From the NCBI GenBank assembly GCA_963921195.1, contig OY992536.1, positions 290,365,530-290,429,529 of the forward strand: a stretch of 64,000 nt of DNA. Reading direction: 5' to 3'. The first letter of the stretch is position 1; each line of letters begins with the position of its first letter. This document shows, piece by piece, positions 52,139 to 63,059 of this stretch. The notes beneath the pieces are model-generated. The model was not told where the DNA came from. It saw only the letters and a program-made list of their open reading frames with translations, and searched no databases. The stretch comes from Pegoplata infirma (taxonomy: Eukaryota; Arthropoda; Insecta; Diptera; Anthomyiidae). A program made the position numbers and the translations under genes.

Positions 52139-53322
52139 TACAAGGAAGGTCTTTCAAAAGGCACCCACCGTTTGTCCTGAAACTTGCATATGGGAAAGAT
52201 GGGTGGAAAATAAGAGTTATCTGTTTTTTCTTAGCTGCCCAATCTCACATTTAGCGGGCCAAAGGGGAGGGGTAAAACTTATTTTTTTCGTTTTTTTTTG
52301 ACTATTTTTCACATTTCTTCAAAAGAAGCTACATATGAGGCATTCCACACCAAATGTCCAGCGAAAAAAAACATGTGTACCGTAAACTTCTGAATAGGTG
52401 ATATGGATAGCCCTATATGGAACTTAGAAAATTGCGTTTTTGGTTTTTCAATTTTTCAAAAACTGGGCTTAGGAAGCGTGGTCAAATATTGGAAAAATGG
52501 TAAAATTTGTGGCGAGTTGCCTTGATTAAATATTTATCACATTAAAAAGGAATGCACCACAATGTCAAAAATTTACGTTCTTATATAGTTTTGTATGGGA
52601 TATCGAGTAAATTTTTTTTTTTTGGAAAATTTTCAGAACCCGTTCTGAAATTTTCCATTTTTTAAAAAAGTCAATTTATCAAAAATCCGGCCACTTTTTT
52701 TTTTCTTTTTTATTTATTTTTTTAAAAGATTAGATGTTTGTCCATCCACACAAAAAAAATCAGAAACACGTTCATCTTTTTTTTCGAGAAAATCGCATTT
52801 AAACTTTAAATTTCATAACAATTTAGTAATTTGCTTGTATTTTCTTGTGTCAACAGAGCGTATGACGAATATTTATGCAAATAATATTACTCATTCGCAA
52901 CTTTAAAACAAAGAAATACAAGCAAATAACAAAATTGTTATGAAATTTAAAGTTCAAATGCGATTTTCTCGAAAAAAAGATGAACGTGTTTCTGATTTTT
53001 TTTGTGTGGATAGACAAACATCTAAACTTTTAAAAAACTAACGAAAAACGCAATTTTCTTAGTTACATATAGGGCTATCCAAACAACCTATTCAGAAATT
53101 TACGGGACACATGTTTTTCTGTAGCGGGACATTTGGTGTGGAATGCCACATATATGAACATTTTTTACAAATCTAAAGGGCTTTTGTAGGTCTATCCAAT
53201 GGCGTATCTGTCGTTTCCAAATTCGGTTTCGTTAAGTTCCTATTTTCGAAATGTTAAATCGTAGGGGTAGTTTATATGGAGAGGTACATACGTAGGACCG
53301 CCAAAATCATATTAAAATTTAG
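52139..53322. mobile_element. AAGGAAGGTCTTT foldback, right-truncated, carrying FB2
   Basis: The left end ACAAGGAAGGTCTTTCAAAA and AAGAGTTATCTG, AGCTGCCCAATCTCAC match 455-1262. After the FB2 insertion, GGCGTATCTGTCGTTTCC and ATACGTAGGACCGCCAAAAT match the inverse of 920-1070. The far arm and right terminus are missing. Confidence 0.65.
52337..53149. mobile_element. Foldback FB2, copy 2, inverted relative to copy 1
   Basis: Ends GAGGCATTCCACACCAAATG and inverse GTGGCATTCCACACCAAATG. The left end carries the CCAGCGAAAA variant and the right the CCCGCTACAG variant, which is the order of copy 1 (42534-43619) read on the other strand. It is about 270 bp shorter than copy 1, with one arm partly deleted near 53035-53045. 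Confidence 0.82.
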
Positions 53323-54049
53323 CTGACCCAGCATAATTCGGCATTTCCGAACATTTTAAATAATAAACACATTTTTAAATTTAATTTTTGTTTATTAAAT
53401 TCATATTTTTTTTTTAACAGGTCGTTTTGTAAAACTTAAACTGACTAGAAAATTGATATTTTAAAACAAATAAAAAAACAATATATAAAATTTCATAATT
53501 TAAATCAATAAAGTTAACACAGATTTCTATATATAATCCTAAAGATTTTTTGTATTATTTATGTATAATATGGTTCTTTGTACAGATTTTGTTGGTAAAA
53601 TGAAATATTTTTTTTGTACATAAATAATTAATTAACTAATGGGATTAGTTATTAATGATTTTAGCAACAACAATAATAATTATAATGCTTTTGTACACAT
53701 TAAAAATAAATAAGTTGTAATATTAATTAAAATAAGTGTAAAATTAATTGTACTATTAATTGCAATTTCAAAATCATTTTAAAAATAATTTGAGGATAAA
53801 TTATGTTTTAATATTAAATTAATAAAGAATAAATAAGCGCCATTTTGTTAAAAAAAATAATAAAAATTTATACAATTTAATGAAATATTTTTTAAAAACT
53901 ACACCAAGCCATTAAAAAAATGGAAAAGTGTAAATCAGTTAACAGATTTGTAAACTAATAAAAATATTTTTAGATGTAGCTTAATAGAATATACAATTTT
54001 TTTTAACTGAATTTGTATTTAGTTCGGTTTGAGTCCATATTAATTATTT
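53323..54049. other. AT-rich spacer
   Basis: No gene. 53999-54049 begins a short sequence (TTAGTTCGGTTTGAG and so on) duplicated at 60480-60590. Confidence 0.4.
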
Positions 54050-54057
54050 CTGAGAAA

Positions 54058-54589
54058 TAGACTTGTGCTTAATCGTTCAATTGAGTGAGCGCTCATTTTC
54101 GTTCATTTCAGATAAAAGACCTAGTTCGTTCATCTAGTTCAATCGCTCTTTCGGCTTTTTCGTTCAATAGTTTGTGAACGAATCATTTTGATCATATCTA
54201 TTGGTCGTTCATCTGGTTCAATTTTGGTTTTCGTTCAACACTTCGTGATCGAATCATTTCGATCATGTCTTTTGTTTTGGTTTTCTTTTAAAAAATACAA
54301 AAATGTTGAATTAAAACATTTAAAAAAAAAAAAAAAAAATTGTACAATTTTTGTAAAAAAAAGCATAAATGATGAGAAAGCGTTCCAAAAGAGTAGAAAA
54401 AACTAACGCATAATGACAAAATTAACAAAAAAATTGAACGACCGAACTGAAAGATCAAAATGAAGTAATGACCAATTGAGCTGAATGAACGAAAATACCT
54501 AAACGAGCTGAATTGAACGAACTAGATAAACCGCTCAGTTAAGTGAACGGTTCAATTGAACTAGTTCGTTCGTGAACGACACAACTCTA
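54058..54589. mobile_element. hAT-type MITE with TGAACGAA words and 8-bp target duplication
   Basis: TAGACTTGTGCTTAATCG at 54058, right end inverse TAGAGTTGTGTCGTTCACG at 54589, flanked by CTGAGAAA at 54050-54057 and 54590-54597. A paralog of the host sequence at 60480-60590 lacks the element and has one CTGAGAAA. The interior is built of TTCGTTCA/TGAACGAA words in both orientations. No transposase. Confidence 0.88.
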
Positions 54590-55767
54590 CTGAGAAATAT
54601 TAATTGTTGTACAATGAGAAAATCTGAAAAAAATTAAGTGACATCACAGGCTAAGTGGAGATGTCGACGGCTTTCGGTAGATGCCACCCTTCCATCATCA
54701 GCACTCCTTCGATTGCCACACACTTAATGTGCACACTTAATGCACTTAGCCATTTAAATGAAACTTTTGAACAAATTAAGAATTGGAATTACTCCTCTTT
54801 GTGTTGAATAACACGTATTCACCATCATTCCTGTTGTATTCATTTGGCAGAAATTAATCCATCTTAACTTTTAACAGAGTTGTATTTTTCCCATTGTTAA
54901 ATTTTTTTTTTATAATTTTTGTAAGTGTATTAGCACAGACTAAACAGACACGACAGTAAGGTCTTATGATAAAAAACGAGGGAAACAGAACGATTATACC
55001 TGCCATCACTAGCTGTCATCAATTTTGATTAAAAAAAATCATCACATTGAAGAAGCTTTTCTTCAATATGATGAAGCATAGCATTAAAATTGAAGTAACA
55101 AGTTGTGACACTTTTCATCTTGTCATTAAAATATGTCCTAAGTCTCCTTGCAATTTTTTTAGGAGTGGACATATGAAAATTTTTTAACAAGGGAAGTCTC
55201 TCAATCCTTGTGAACCGATTTTCTTGAAACTTAAAATATAAAAGAGACGATTTTAAAGTTAGGGTGTCTCGGCTTATCGGCCATATCAGTGTTTAAAAAT
55301 TTCGTTGTCCCCTTATGAAAGAATGTGGACGGACCATCGTGAAAATTTCGATAACTCCCGAACTAAAAGGAATATCGTCTAGAACAAAAATACATGTCGA
55401 CTTAAATTTAGGCCGTTGTTCCAAAAAAAGTAATTCACATAAAAAATGTGAAAATGAAAATTTCCGAATTTTTTTTGGTGTTCTAGATTTCACATCCGAA
55501 ATTTTTTTTCGTTATGTTTTACAAAAATAAAATTTGGCGAAAAACAAATGCACTTTTTTCCTTATAATTTTTTAAATTTAAATTTTTTGATTTCAACTTC
55601 AAATGAAAACGAGATCACCAAAACACTAAACTTGATTTCATGTGATTCGGAAATTTCCATGTTAATTAGATCAATGAATCTACTTAGTGCTAATGAGGTC
55701 CCTTTCAATGAAAACTTTCATGGAATTAATGAAAATATTCGAAAAACGTGTTTGAAATGTTTTATAG

Positions 55768-56574
55768 CAATGGTTTCCAACCTTTTTTGCGCCATGCCCC
55801 ACTTTTAAGTTAAAAAATCTGTAATGTCCCCCCTACACCCACGAAAAATTTGTTAATTTTTATACCCTCCAACCACAGTATGGGGGTATACTCACTTTGT
55901 CATTCCGTGTGTAACGCATCGAAATATCGGTCTAGGACCCCATAAAGTGTATATATTATTGATCAGTGATCGCTTCTAAGATATTCTAGCGATGTCCGTC
56001 CGTCCGTCCCTCCGTCCCTCCGTCTGTCCGTCTGTCCGTCTGTAGAGGACACGATACAGTCCAAAATAAAAGAGCTAGACGAAGTTTGGCACAAATATGT
56101 CTTATATTCCTAGGCAGGTTAAGTTCGGAAATGGGCAAAATCGGACCAAGGGGAAAAAAGTTCCCCCTTGGAGAACTAAACCAACCCAAGAAAAACCGCA
56201 TTTTTTGCAGGGTTTTTTGTACTTTTGCTAAGCAAATGCAACATTCTTATCTCAGATGAAGTTCAAAAACGCAAGGGGAAGGTGCCCCCTAACGTCTCCC
56301 ACCAAACCCCCCCCCCCAAAAAAAAAAGACGCCCCTGGATTTTTTTTTATATTTTTTTTTACATTTTGGAGGGTATAAAAGATTCGGCACAGCCGAATTT
56401 AACACTCTCACTTGTTTTAATTTGTTTTAAAATTCAAAATTTAAAAAATTTTACTAAAATAATATTTTTTTTTGTTTAATTAACAAAAAAAAAATCTTAA
56501 AAATTTGCTCGTTGCCCCCTGAAGCATTCAAATTGCCCCCCAGTGGGGCGAGAATCAAAGGTTGGGAACCATTG
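55768..56574. mobile_element. hAT-like MITE, CAATGGTTTCCAACC ends, nested
   Basis: CAATGGTTTCCAACCTTTTT at 55768 and inverse CAATGGTTCCCAACCTTTGA at 56574, followed inward by GCCATGCCCCAC and GTGGGGCG. This resembles the widespread CAGTGGTTCTCAACC hAT ends. The 8-bp flanks TTTTATAG and TTTAACAG match at only 6 positions, so the duplication has decayed. A DINE-1 is inserted inside. Confidence 0.72.
55861..56418 (+). mobile_element. DINE-1-like Helentron, subfamily A, innermost insertion
   Basis: 5' end TATACCCTCCAACCACAG, long GTCC/GTCT run at 55993-56042, block GGGGAAAAAAGTTCCCCCTT, C tract at 56308-56317, 3' hairpin and AACACTCTCACTTG at 56418. It is complete and well preserved. It is the third level of a nest within 55768-56574 within 54934-58404. 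Confidence 0.9.
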
Positions 56575-58478
56575 TTTAACAGTTTTTCATAAAATGCATG
56601 AAAGTCTTCATTGAAAAGCGGTAGCTAAGTGAAGGAAAATTGCAGCCTTAAATTACATCCATGGTGTAATTTGTTTAAATTTCACTGAAATTTTATTAAA
56701 ATTACGTGATTGCAGTAAGCAAGTTAGAAAAATACACTTTCAAAAAAACTATTAAAACAAAAAAATGTGATTAAACGATCTTATTGAACTTCTTGCAGAA
56801 TAATTTTGCTCATGAGTCAGTTTTTGATATATCGCTTTCTTTTCGAGTTATTAACACAGAAAGTTGCAGTTAAACATTTCGCTCATTTACTTGTATAATG
56901 ACATAACTAAAAATATGTCGTTTTTGAGTTTAGGATACATGCTTTATATTGTGTCAAAAATTCGTATTAATATCTGTTAAATTCACCGTTTAGTAAGGGA
57001 ACCCGCCATTTTTACATTTTCTATGTACCGGCCTTTTTCAATAGAAAACAAGTTTCAATTGTAAACTTTAAACGCGTTTTCTGCAAAAACAAATATTTTG
57101 AGTTATGACACTATACAAGTAAATGAGCGATTTATAAAAAAACATATTGCAAAAATATTTTTTTTTTTGCAATAAAACCGATCAAATTTAAAGAAAGTAA
57201 CTAAAAAATTAAGTTTTATAGTTGAATTTAAAAGTGAAATTTTTGGCAACAGAAACATTGCAGTAGCAAAATGTGAATTTTCAGTATCATTGCATTTTTC
57301 CCGAGTAATCATTTTTATCTTAATTTTTTTCATATCTCTCATCGTTTTCGAGATAAGCTTAAAATGTAAATTTTTTGAAGTTTGACCACGATTTTTTCAA
57401 AAACGGCTCTGGCGAAAATTTTTATATTTTCCTGGAAATAGTTTTTGCATTTATGATACTTTTCTAAAATAAAATCGTGTGCTGTTAAAAATATTGCCTA
57501 AAAGCACAATATGTAAGCTTTCATATGAGCCAAGAATTGTGAAAATCGGATAATTGGTTAAAAAGTTAGAGCACGTTATAGTTTATGCATTTTTCTTATA
57601 TTTGCTACAACAGCCGAACTTTGACCAGCGCTAATTCGAAAACTATACCGAATTTTGCATATATGCAACATATATCAGTAAAGTCCAAAGGCATTATTCC
57701 GAACAGTGGGGTGATATTTTTGGAATTATCCAATATGATGAAATGATTTTTTTGTCACATGTAACTCATCACCAATACGATGAAGAATTTTCAACAATAT
57801 GATGACACTGTTTCATAAATTTTGATGACATTTTGTTATCAGAATGATGAAACACATCATAATATTGATGACAATACATCATAGGCATTGATGAAAAAGT
57901 GTCATTAATTTGATGACTCACATCATCAACATCATAAAGCTTAATCAATGTTATTATTGATGACACTGCATCATCATAATGATGACTAGTTACATTGAAT
58001 GAAAATTGATGTAAAATTTCTTCATATTAATGTAATAATTCATCAATATCAACTATGTTCTCAAAATTTAAGAAAAAGTTTCATTATATTGATGAAAATT
58101 CTTCTTCATGTTGATGATGCCTTACTTTGGACTAAAATTATTGAAATATTTCATCATATTGATTTAAGATTTCATCGTTATGATGCAGCTTATTCCTCAA
58201 TAATCAATGTTGTCATTGGTGACAAATCATCATATTGATGATAAGTTACATTGGGCGAACAATTATGTAACATTTTTTCATATCGATGTGACAATTTATC
58301 AATATGAAGAAGCTTTTTCTTTAAGTGTTGAACAAAAATTAAAAAAAAAATTGACATATGGTTGTTTTACATCTGTTATAAATGTCGCATCTGTTTAGTC
58401 TGTGGTATTAGGGTTAATGAAGTATACATTACAGTGGGGAACAAATAAAATATTTTGAAAATAATTCAGCCATTTCTA

Positions 58479-59515
58479 ACAAGTGAAGTATTTCAACCCT
58501 TATAAATCGATTTGTCTGAAACTTTAAATATATAAAAGAGATAATTCTAAGGTTGGGGTGTCTCGGCATTTCGACCATATCGTGGATTTAGGGGTTAAAA
58601 AATGAGTAAAAATGGCAATAAATAGTTTTTTTTTTTGGATTTTCGAACCGTTCCTTCTTAAGAAACTATATGATGTTTTTATATAGAAAGAGAGGTTTTT
58701 TTAATGCCTATCCAACGGTAGCATAACCTTGTGAAAATTCGGCTTCGTTAAGAATTTTTTTTATGAAGATGTGTAAATTTTGGGGGGTATTTATGTGAAG
58801 ACATAAACCAACGATATTCATATCAATACGAAAAAAATCTTTATTTAATTTTAGTCGACTCGTACTATTCCTTTAGACGATATTCCTGTTAGTTGGGAAG
58901 TTATCGCAATTTTTCCGAAGGTCCAAATTGTTTCATAAGGGGGAAACGAAATTTTTAAACACTGATATGGCCCAACCTTAAAATCGTCTCTTTTATATGG
59001 GGGGTTCTTCGTCAAGCGGGCCACCGCTCTCTCCAAAATTGGTATGGGTTTAAATTTTTTTTTATAAAAATTCGAAATTACTTAAACTATTTGCTTTTCA
59101 ATGCCGAGTGGCGGTTTTTAAATTTCAATATGCCTTACATTACTGATAAGCTTAAAACTCTTTAAACACGGTTTTTGTGGTCGCTTAAGAAGAATCGAAA
59201 GTTGGAATTTTAAAATTCAAAATAGCGGATTCAACATGGCGACCAATATTTTTGAAAAATAAGCCGATTTGCTTAAAACTTTTTATGCTACGAGTTTTTG
59301 GGTTCGCTAAATAATAATCTGAGGTCAGATTTTCATATGACAGATTCCAATTTAGCAACCCAACAAACCCGTGCGTAAAGAGTTGTAATTGAATCTGATA
59401 TTTATTTCGATTTTTTTGTAAAAAAATGTTAAACCCATACCAATTTTGGAGATTTTATATATTTTAAGTTACAAGAAAATCGGTTCATAAGGCTTGGAAT
59501 ACTTCTCTTGTAAGT
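58479..59515. mobile_element. Foldback, ACAAGTGAAGTATTTCAA ends
   Basis: ACAAGTGAAGTATTTCAACC at about 58480 is mirrored by GGAATACTTCTCTTGTAAG at about 59497-59515. Pairs also include TTATAAATCGATTTGTC with its inverse. The block GGTTGGGGTGTCTCGGC is shared with 55255-55280. Short frames (for example on the minus strand near 58851-59036) have no family match. Confidence 0.6.
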
Positions 59516-61194
59516 GGCTGACCGAATTAGTTACAGCCGTAATAAATGTATCTTAATTTATAAATTACTTATCTGTTTGTGGTGGCCAACATTATCTTCA
59601 AAATATTTTACTAACTCCCCACTGTGTTATAAAATTAAGTTTAACATAGAAAAGTAAAAATGTCACAAAAATTAAGTCTCTAGACTAAAAAGCGTAAATG
59701 TTTTTTTTATCTTTTCTAAAAGATAACATGAGTAAAGTTTTAATATTTTTTTATTGATTTATATTAAAATTTAAAAATCATATTTCATTTTCAAAGAGAT
59801 TGTCTAGCATAGGCAAATCAAACGAAAAACTTAATAAAAACTTATATTTAGTAATTACTTAGATTTAAATACTTACACACATACATACTAAGTATGTATG
59901 TGTATTAAAACTATTTATAGAACACATAAACAAACAAATAACAGACATTTTTTATACACTAGTTAATAATATATTAGTTAGTTACATATGTACGTAGTTA
60001 ATTAGTCTATGTATTAATGACAACATTATACTTTACATCAGTTATAAAATCCCACCACTATTAATTGGAAAAAAAAAATCTGATGGAATTTTTTATTAAA
60101 CACGAACCTATGTAACGTTTAATAGGTTTGTTCTTAAAATTCTTAAATTAATGAAAAATGTTCTTAAAATTAATTAAAATGTTCATTATATTTAGGAATT
60201 CTTCATTTAATGAAACTTTTAAATGAATGCATTACAAATTTTAATACATGATAATAGACTCAAAATTTACAAATGGTACAAATATGGTAAAACATTAACC
60301 TATCATTCGCTTGACGCTTAGAACTTCAGATTTTTAAAAAATTAAAATTAAAAAAAGTCTGATAAACCATTAGGTTTTGTGCAACGTATCCAAAATCCAG
60401 AATGGGATACCCATGCACAAAAAAAAAAACATTTGCCAATGAACGAAATTCATGAATTTTATGAAAAATTTTTTCACTTTAACTGAATTTTTATTTAGTT
60501 CGGTTTGAGTACATATTAATTATTTCTGAGAAATAATAATTGTTGTACAATGAGAAAATCTGAAAAAAATATTTTTTTTTTTTGTGTGGGATCAAAAAAA
60601 ATATTCATGTATATTATTTCCCTGTATTATTTCCCAAAAAAATGGGGTGGACAATCGTAGTCAAATCAAAACTTTTCGTACTCATTTTTAAAATCTCAGA
60701 AACATAATCAATATAAGTTTTCAAAAATGTAGTAATTTTTTTTTACACCAGTGTTTTCCGAAAATTAATCCCAAGTCCAAGCATGAACCGAATGGATCTA
60801 TGTTGTGTTAGATCTCTAATTACTGTAGCAAACACGGGAAACCCAAATTTGAATAAAATAGACTTCTTTTTGTTGCCAATTGACCGATTTATCTGAATAT
60901 CGGGGAAAATTTTTATATGGGTCCAAAAATGGTCCAATTATAATCAGTTTGATAAGACTTCAAAAGTACTACAAACAAAATGTTTAATCAAATATTTATT
61001 TTTTTCATAAATTTTAAGAGATTTATCTCGATATCGGGATGATGGCCTGCATGGGGACTACAAGTAGAACAGGTCCGATTTCCTTCAAATTTGCCATGCT
61101 ACTTTATGAATGCGAAATACGTTTTCCTGCCAAATTTTATGAGGCTACCTGTTTAAATACGGATATCAGAGCCATTTGAGCCAAATTCAAAGGG
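59516..61194. other. AT-rich intergenic spacer
   Basis: No gene. 59878-59904 is a perfect 13-bp inverted repeat (ACACATACATACT, one base, inverse). 60480-60590 is the empty-site paralog of the sequence around the hAT at 54058. 60600-61190 is less AT-rich but without recognisable coding. Confidence 0.45.
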
Positions 61195-62750
61195 GACGTT
61201 TGTATGGGAGCAAACTGGACGACACTGAAATCACCTTCTCAGATGGAGCCAAGTATCTTGGAGTATTTCTAGATAGGAAGTTGAATTTCAGGCGTAATAT
61301 TGAGGAACGGGTGAGAAAAGCAACGATTGCTTTATATTTCTGTAAAAGGGCCATTGGAAAACGATGGGGTTTTAGCCCTCAAGTCGTTCATTGGATCTAT
61401 ACAGCAGTGGTGCGTCCAATTTTGCTGTATGGAATCATTGTCTGGTGGCCTGCTTTAGAAACAAAAGCGAACTGTGTCTTTATCACGAAGGTAAAGAGAA
61501 TGGCGTCGATGTGCGTCACTGGTGCTCTTCGTACTACACCTACGGCTGCATTAGAAATCCTCCTTCACCTGATACCATTGGACATATTGGGTAGGCAGTA
61601 TGCGGCTGCGTCGGCAATTCGACTTTATAGCACGCTGCAATGGAGGAGCAGCGATTGTGGCCATAGCGCGATCTTGAAGAAGATAACAATACCACAAAAT
61701 GTGGACTGTGCTCCCTCTTTGAGCCTCTTTGAGCCTCTTTGAGCGCCACTTTACCACTATGATACCATCCAGGGAGTCTTGGATGGGGGACATTCCGGGT
61801 AGTGGAGCCACCATAAATTTTTACACAGATGGATCGAGGCTGCACGAGCGAGTGGGCTTTGGAGTCTATTCGGAAGAGCTTGGATTGAGCCTGGCTCGAA
61901 GATTGCCAGATCAATGCAGTGTTTACCAGGCAGAGATGCTAGCAATAAAGAAAGTGGCTGACTGGTTGAGCTGCAATGTCTTGTCTACAACCGCAGTCAA
62001 CATCTATACTGACAGTCAAGCCACGGTAAAGTCCCTGGATTCAATGTTTCTGAAAACAAGATCTTCCCTTAACTGCCGCACGTCTTTAAATGAGATGGCC
62101 AAGCAGTTTAACATACGACTCATATGGGTCCCAGGGCACAGAGACAGAATTGCAAAGCCGATGAGCCTGCAAGACTAGGAACTACCTTACAGGTTCCAAC
62201 AGAACTGGAATGTGTTGGTATGCCTCTAGGAACTTGCAAGCAAAACCTACGGCTTTGTTCTGCGACGGAGACCAATCAAAGGTGGGCAAATGGATGGACG
62301 TGTGAGACAACACGACTGATTTAGCCATCTCTTAATCAGGGGCGCACAAGTGAGCTGATATCGCTTCCAAGAGGAGAGATTTCGACGGTGGTTTCTATAA
62401 TTACCGGACACTGTCTTATAGGGAAGCACGCAGAGCAGAGCGTCGAATGACTTTTGCCGAAGTTGAATGGATGAAGAGGCGTTGGAAACTATCGAACACT
62501 TTATTTGCCATTGCCCGGCATTTTCTGGTCAGAGATTTGCTTCACTGGGATCTAGGGAGCTGTACGATCTTTCTGATTTGTCGGATGTCAAAATTCAACA
62601 TCTAAAGAGTTTCATAAGAAGCTCAAACTGATTTAACGACAGGCACTAGTAGGGAAACCTATTACGGTCCCGTGGTATCACAATGGACCTCAGAGTCTAC
62701 GTGTGTTGACGTAAAACGTCAGCAGCCACTTACAACCTAACCGAACCTAT
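61195..62750 (+). pseudogene. 5'-truncated non-LTR retrotransposon: end of RT, RNase H and C-terminal zinc-binding region
   Basis: 61195-61742 reads DGAKYLGVFLDRKLNF, VVRPILLYGIIVWW: the reverse transcriptase thumb/connection region of RNase H-bearing LINEs. A +1 shift in a GAGCCTCTTT repeat leads into frame 61729-62178 with the RNase H core (NFYTDGS, YQAEMLAI, NIYTDSQA, WVPGHRD: residues D, E, D, D). The frame then shifts back; GEISTVVSIITGHCLIG (about 62370-62420) and, in another frame, ETIEHFICHCPAF to SFIRSSN and TGA at 62629-62631 complete the usual C-terminus. The 3' UTR runs to about 62750 (ACTTACAACCTAACCGAACC). The lineage is the I/LOA/Ingi/Outcast group of non-LTR elements, not resolved further. 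The truncated 5' end is typical of target-primed insertion. Dead copy. Confidence 0.88.
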
Positions 62751-63059
62751 GGGAGCTAGGTCGAAACATGGATCGATTTTTTCCTATTTCAATAGCTCTC
62801 GTGCTTGGGCCTAAGGAAGAATAACTTTCAAATTTTATACAAGTCACTGGACCCAAGTGCAAGACATTGAACTTCTGCGAACTTAAAAATGTTTAATTTG
62901 TTTTATAAAAAATCGGGATCCCGAAAATCCCGGTATTGAAAATCAGAAATCCCCAGATTCGGGGTTAGCATAATCCTGAAAAGGGGATCGGAATTTCCCG
63001 ATTCGAAGCCCTAATTGATACCTTCCACGATGTAAAAAAGATTATAACAAGAAATAAAT
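62751..63059. other. Spacer with hAT-like right end
   Basis: 62913-63013 holds GGGATCCCGAAAATCCCG words and ends CGATTCGAAGCCCTA, the inverse counterpart of the end at 20667. The remainder resembles a degraded DINE-1 fragment (CAAGTGCAAGACATTGAACT, GATACCTTCCACGATG). Confidence 0.45.

Larger units (their letters stand above)
54934..58404. mobile_element. DNA transposon remnant, CACAGACTAAACAGA ends, 7-bp target duplication
   Basis: CACAGACTAAACAGACACGA at 54934 and inverse CACAGACTAAACAGATGCGA at 58404 match at about 20 of 22 positions (continuing CA). The 7-bp GTATTAG occurs at 54927-54933 and 58405-58411. The interior includes TGATGA/TCATCA-rich blocks at both ends (55010-55110 and 57720-58330), a palindrome at about 56870-57130 and a hAT/DINE-1 nest. 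No transposase frame was seen. Superfamily not assigned. Confidence 0.7.

Noticed and set aside
61540..61945. Minus-strand frames opposite the LINE
   Set aside because: They are antisense to the clear reverse transcriptase/RNase H coding signal and have no domain of their own.
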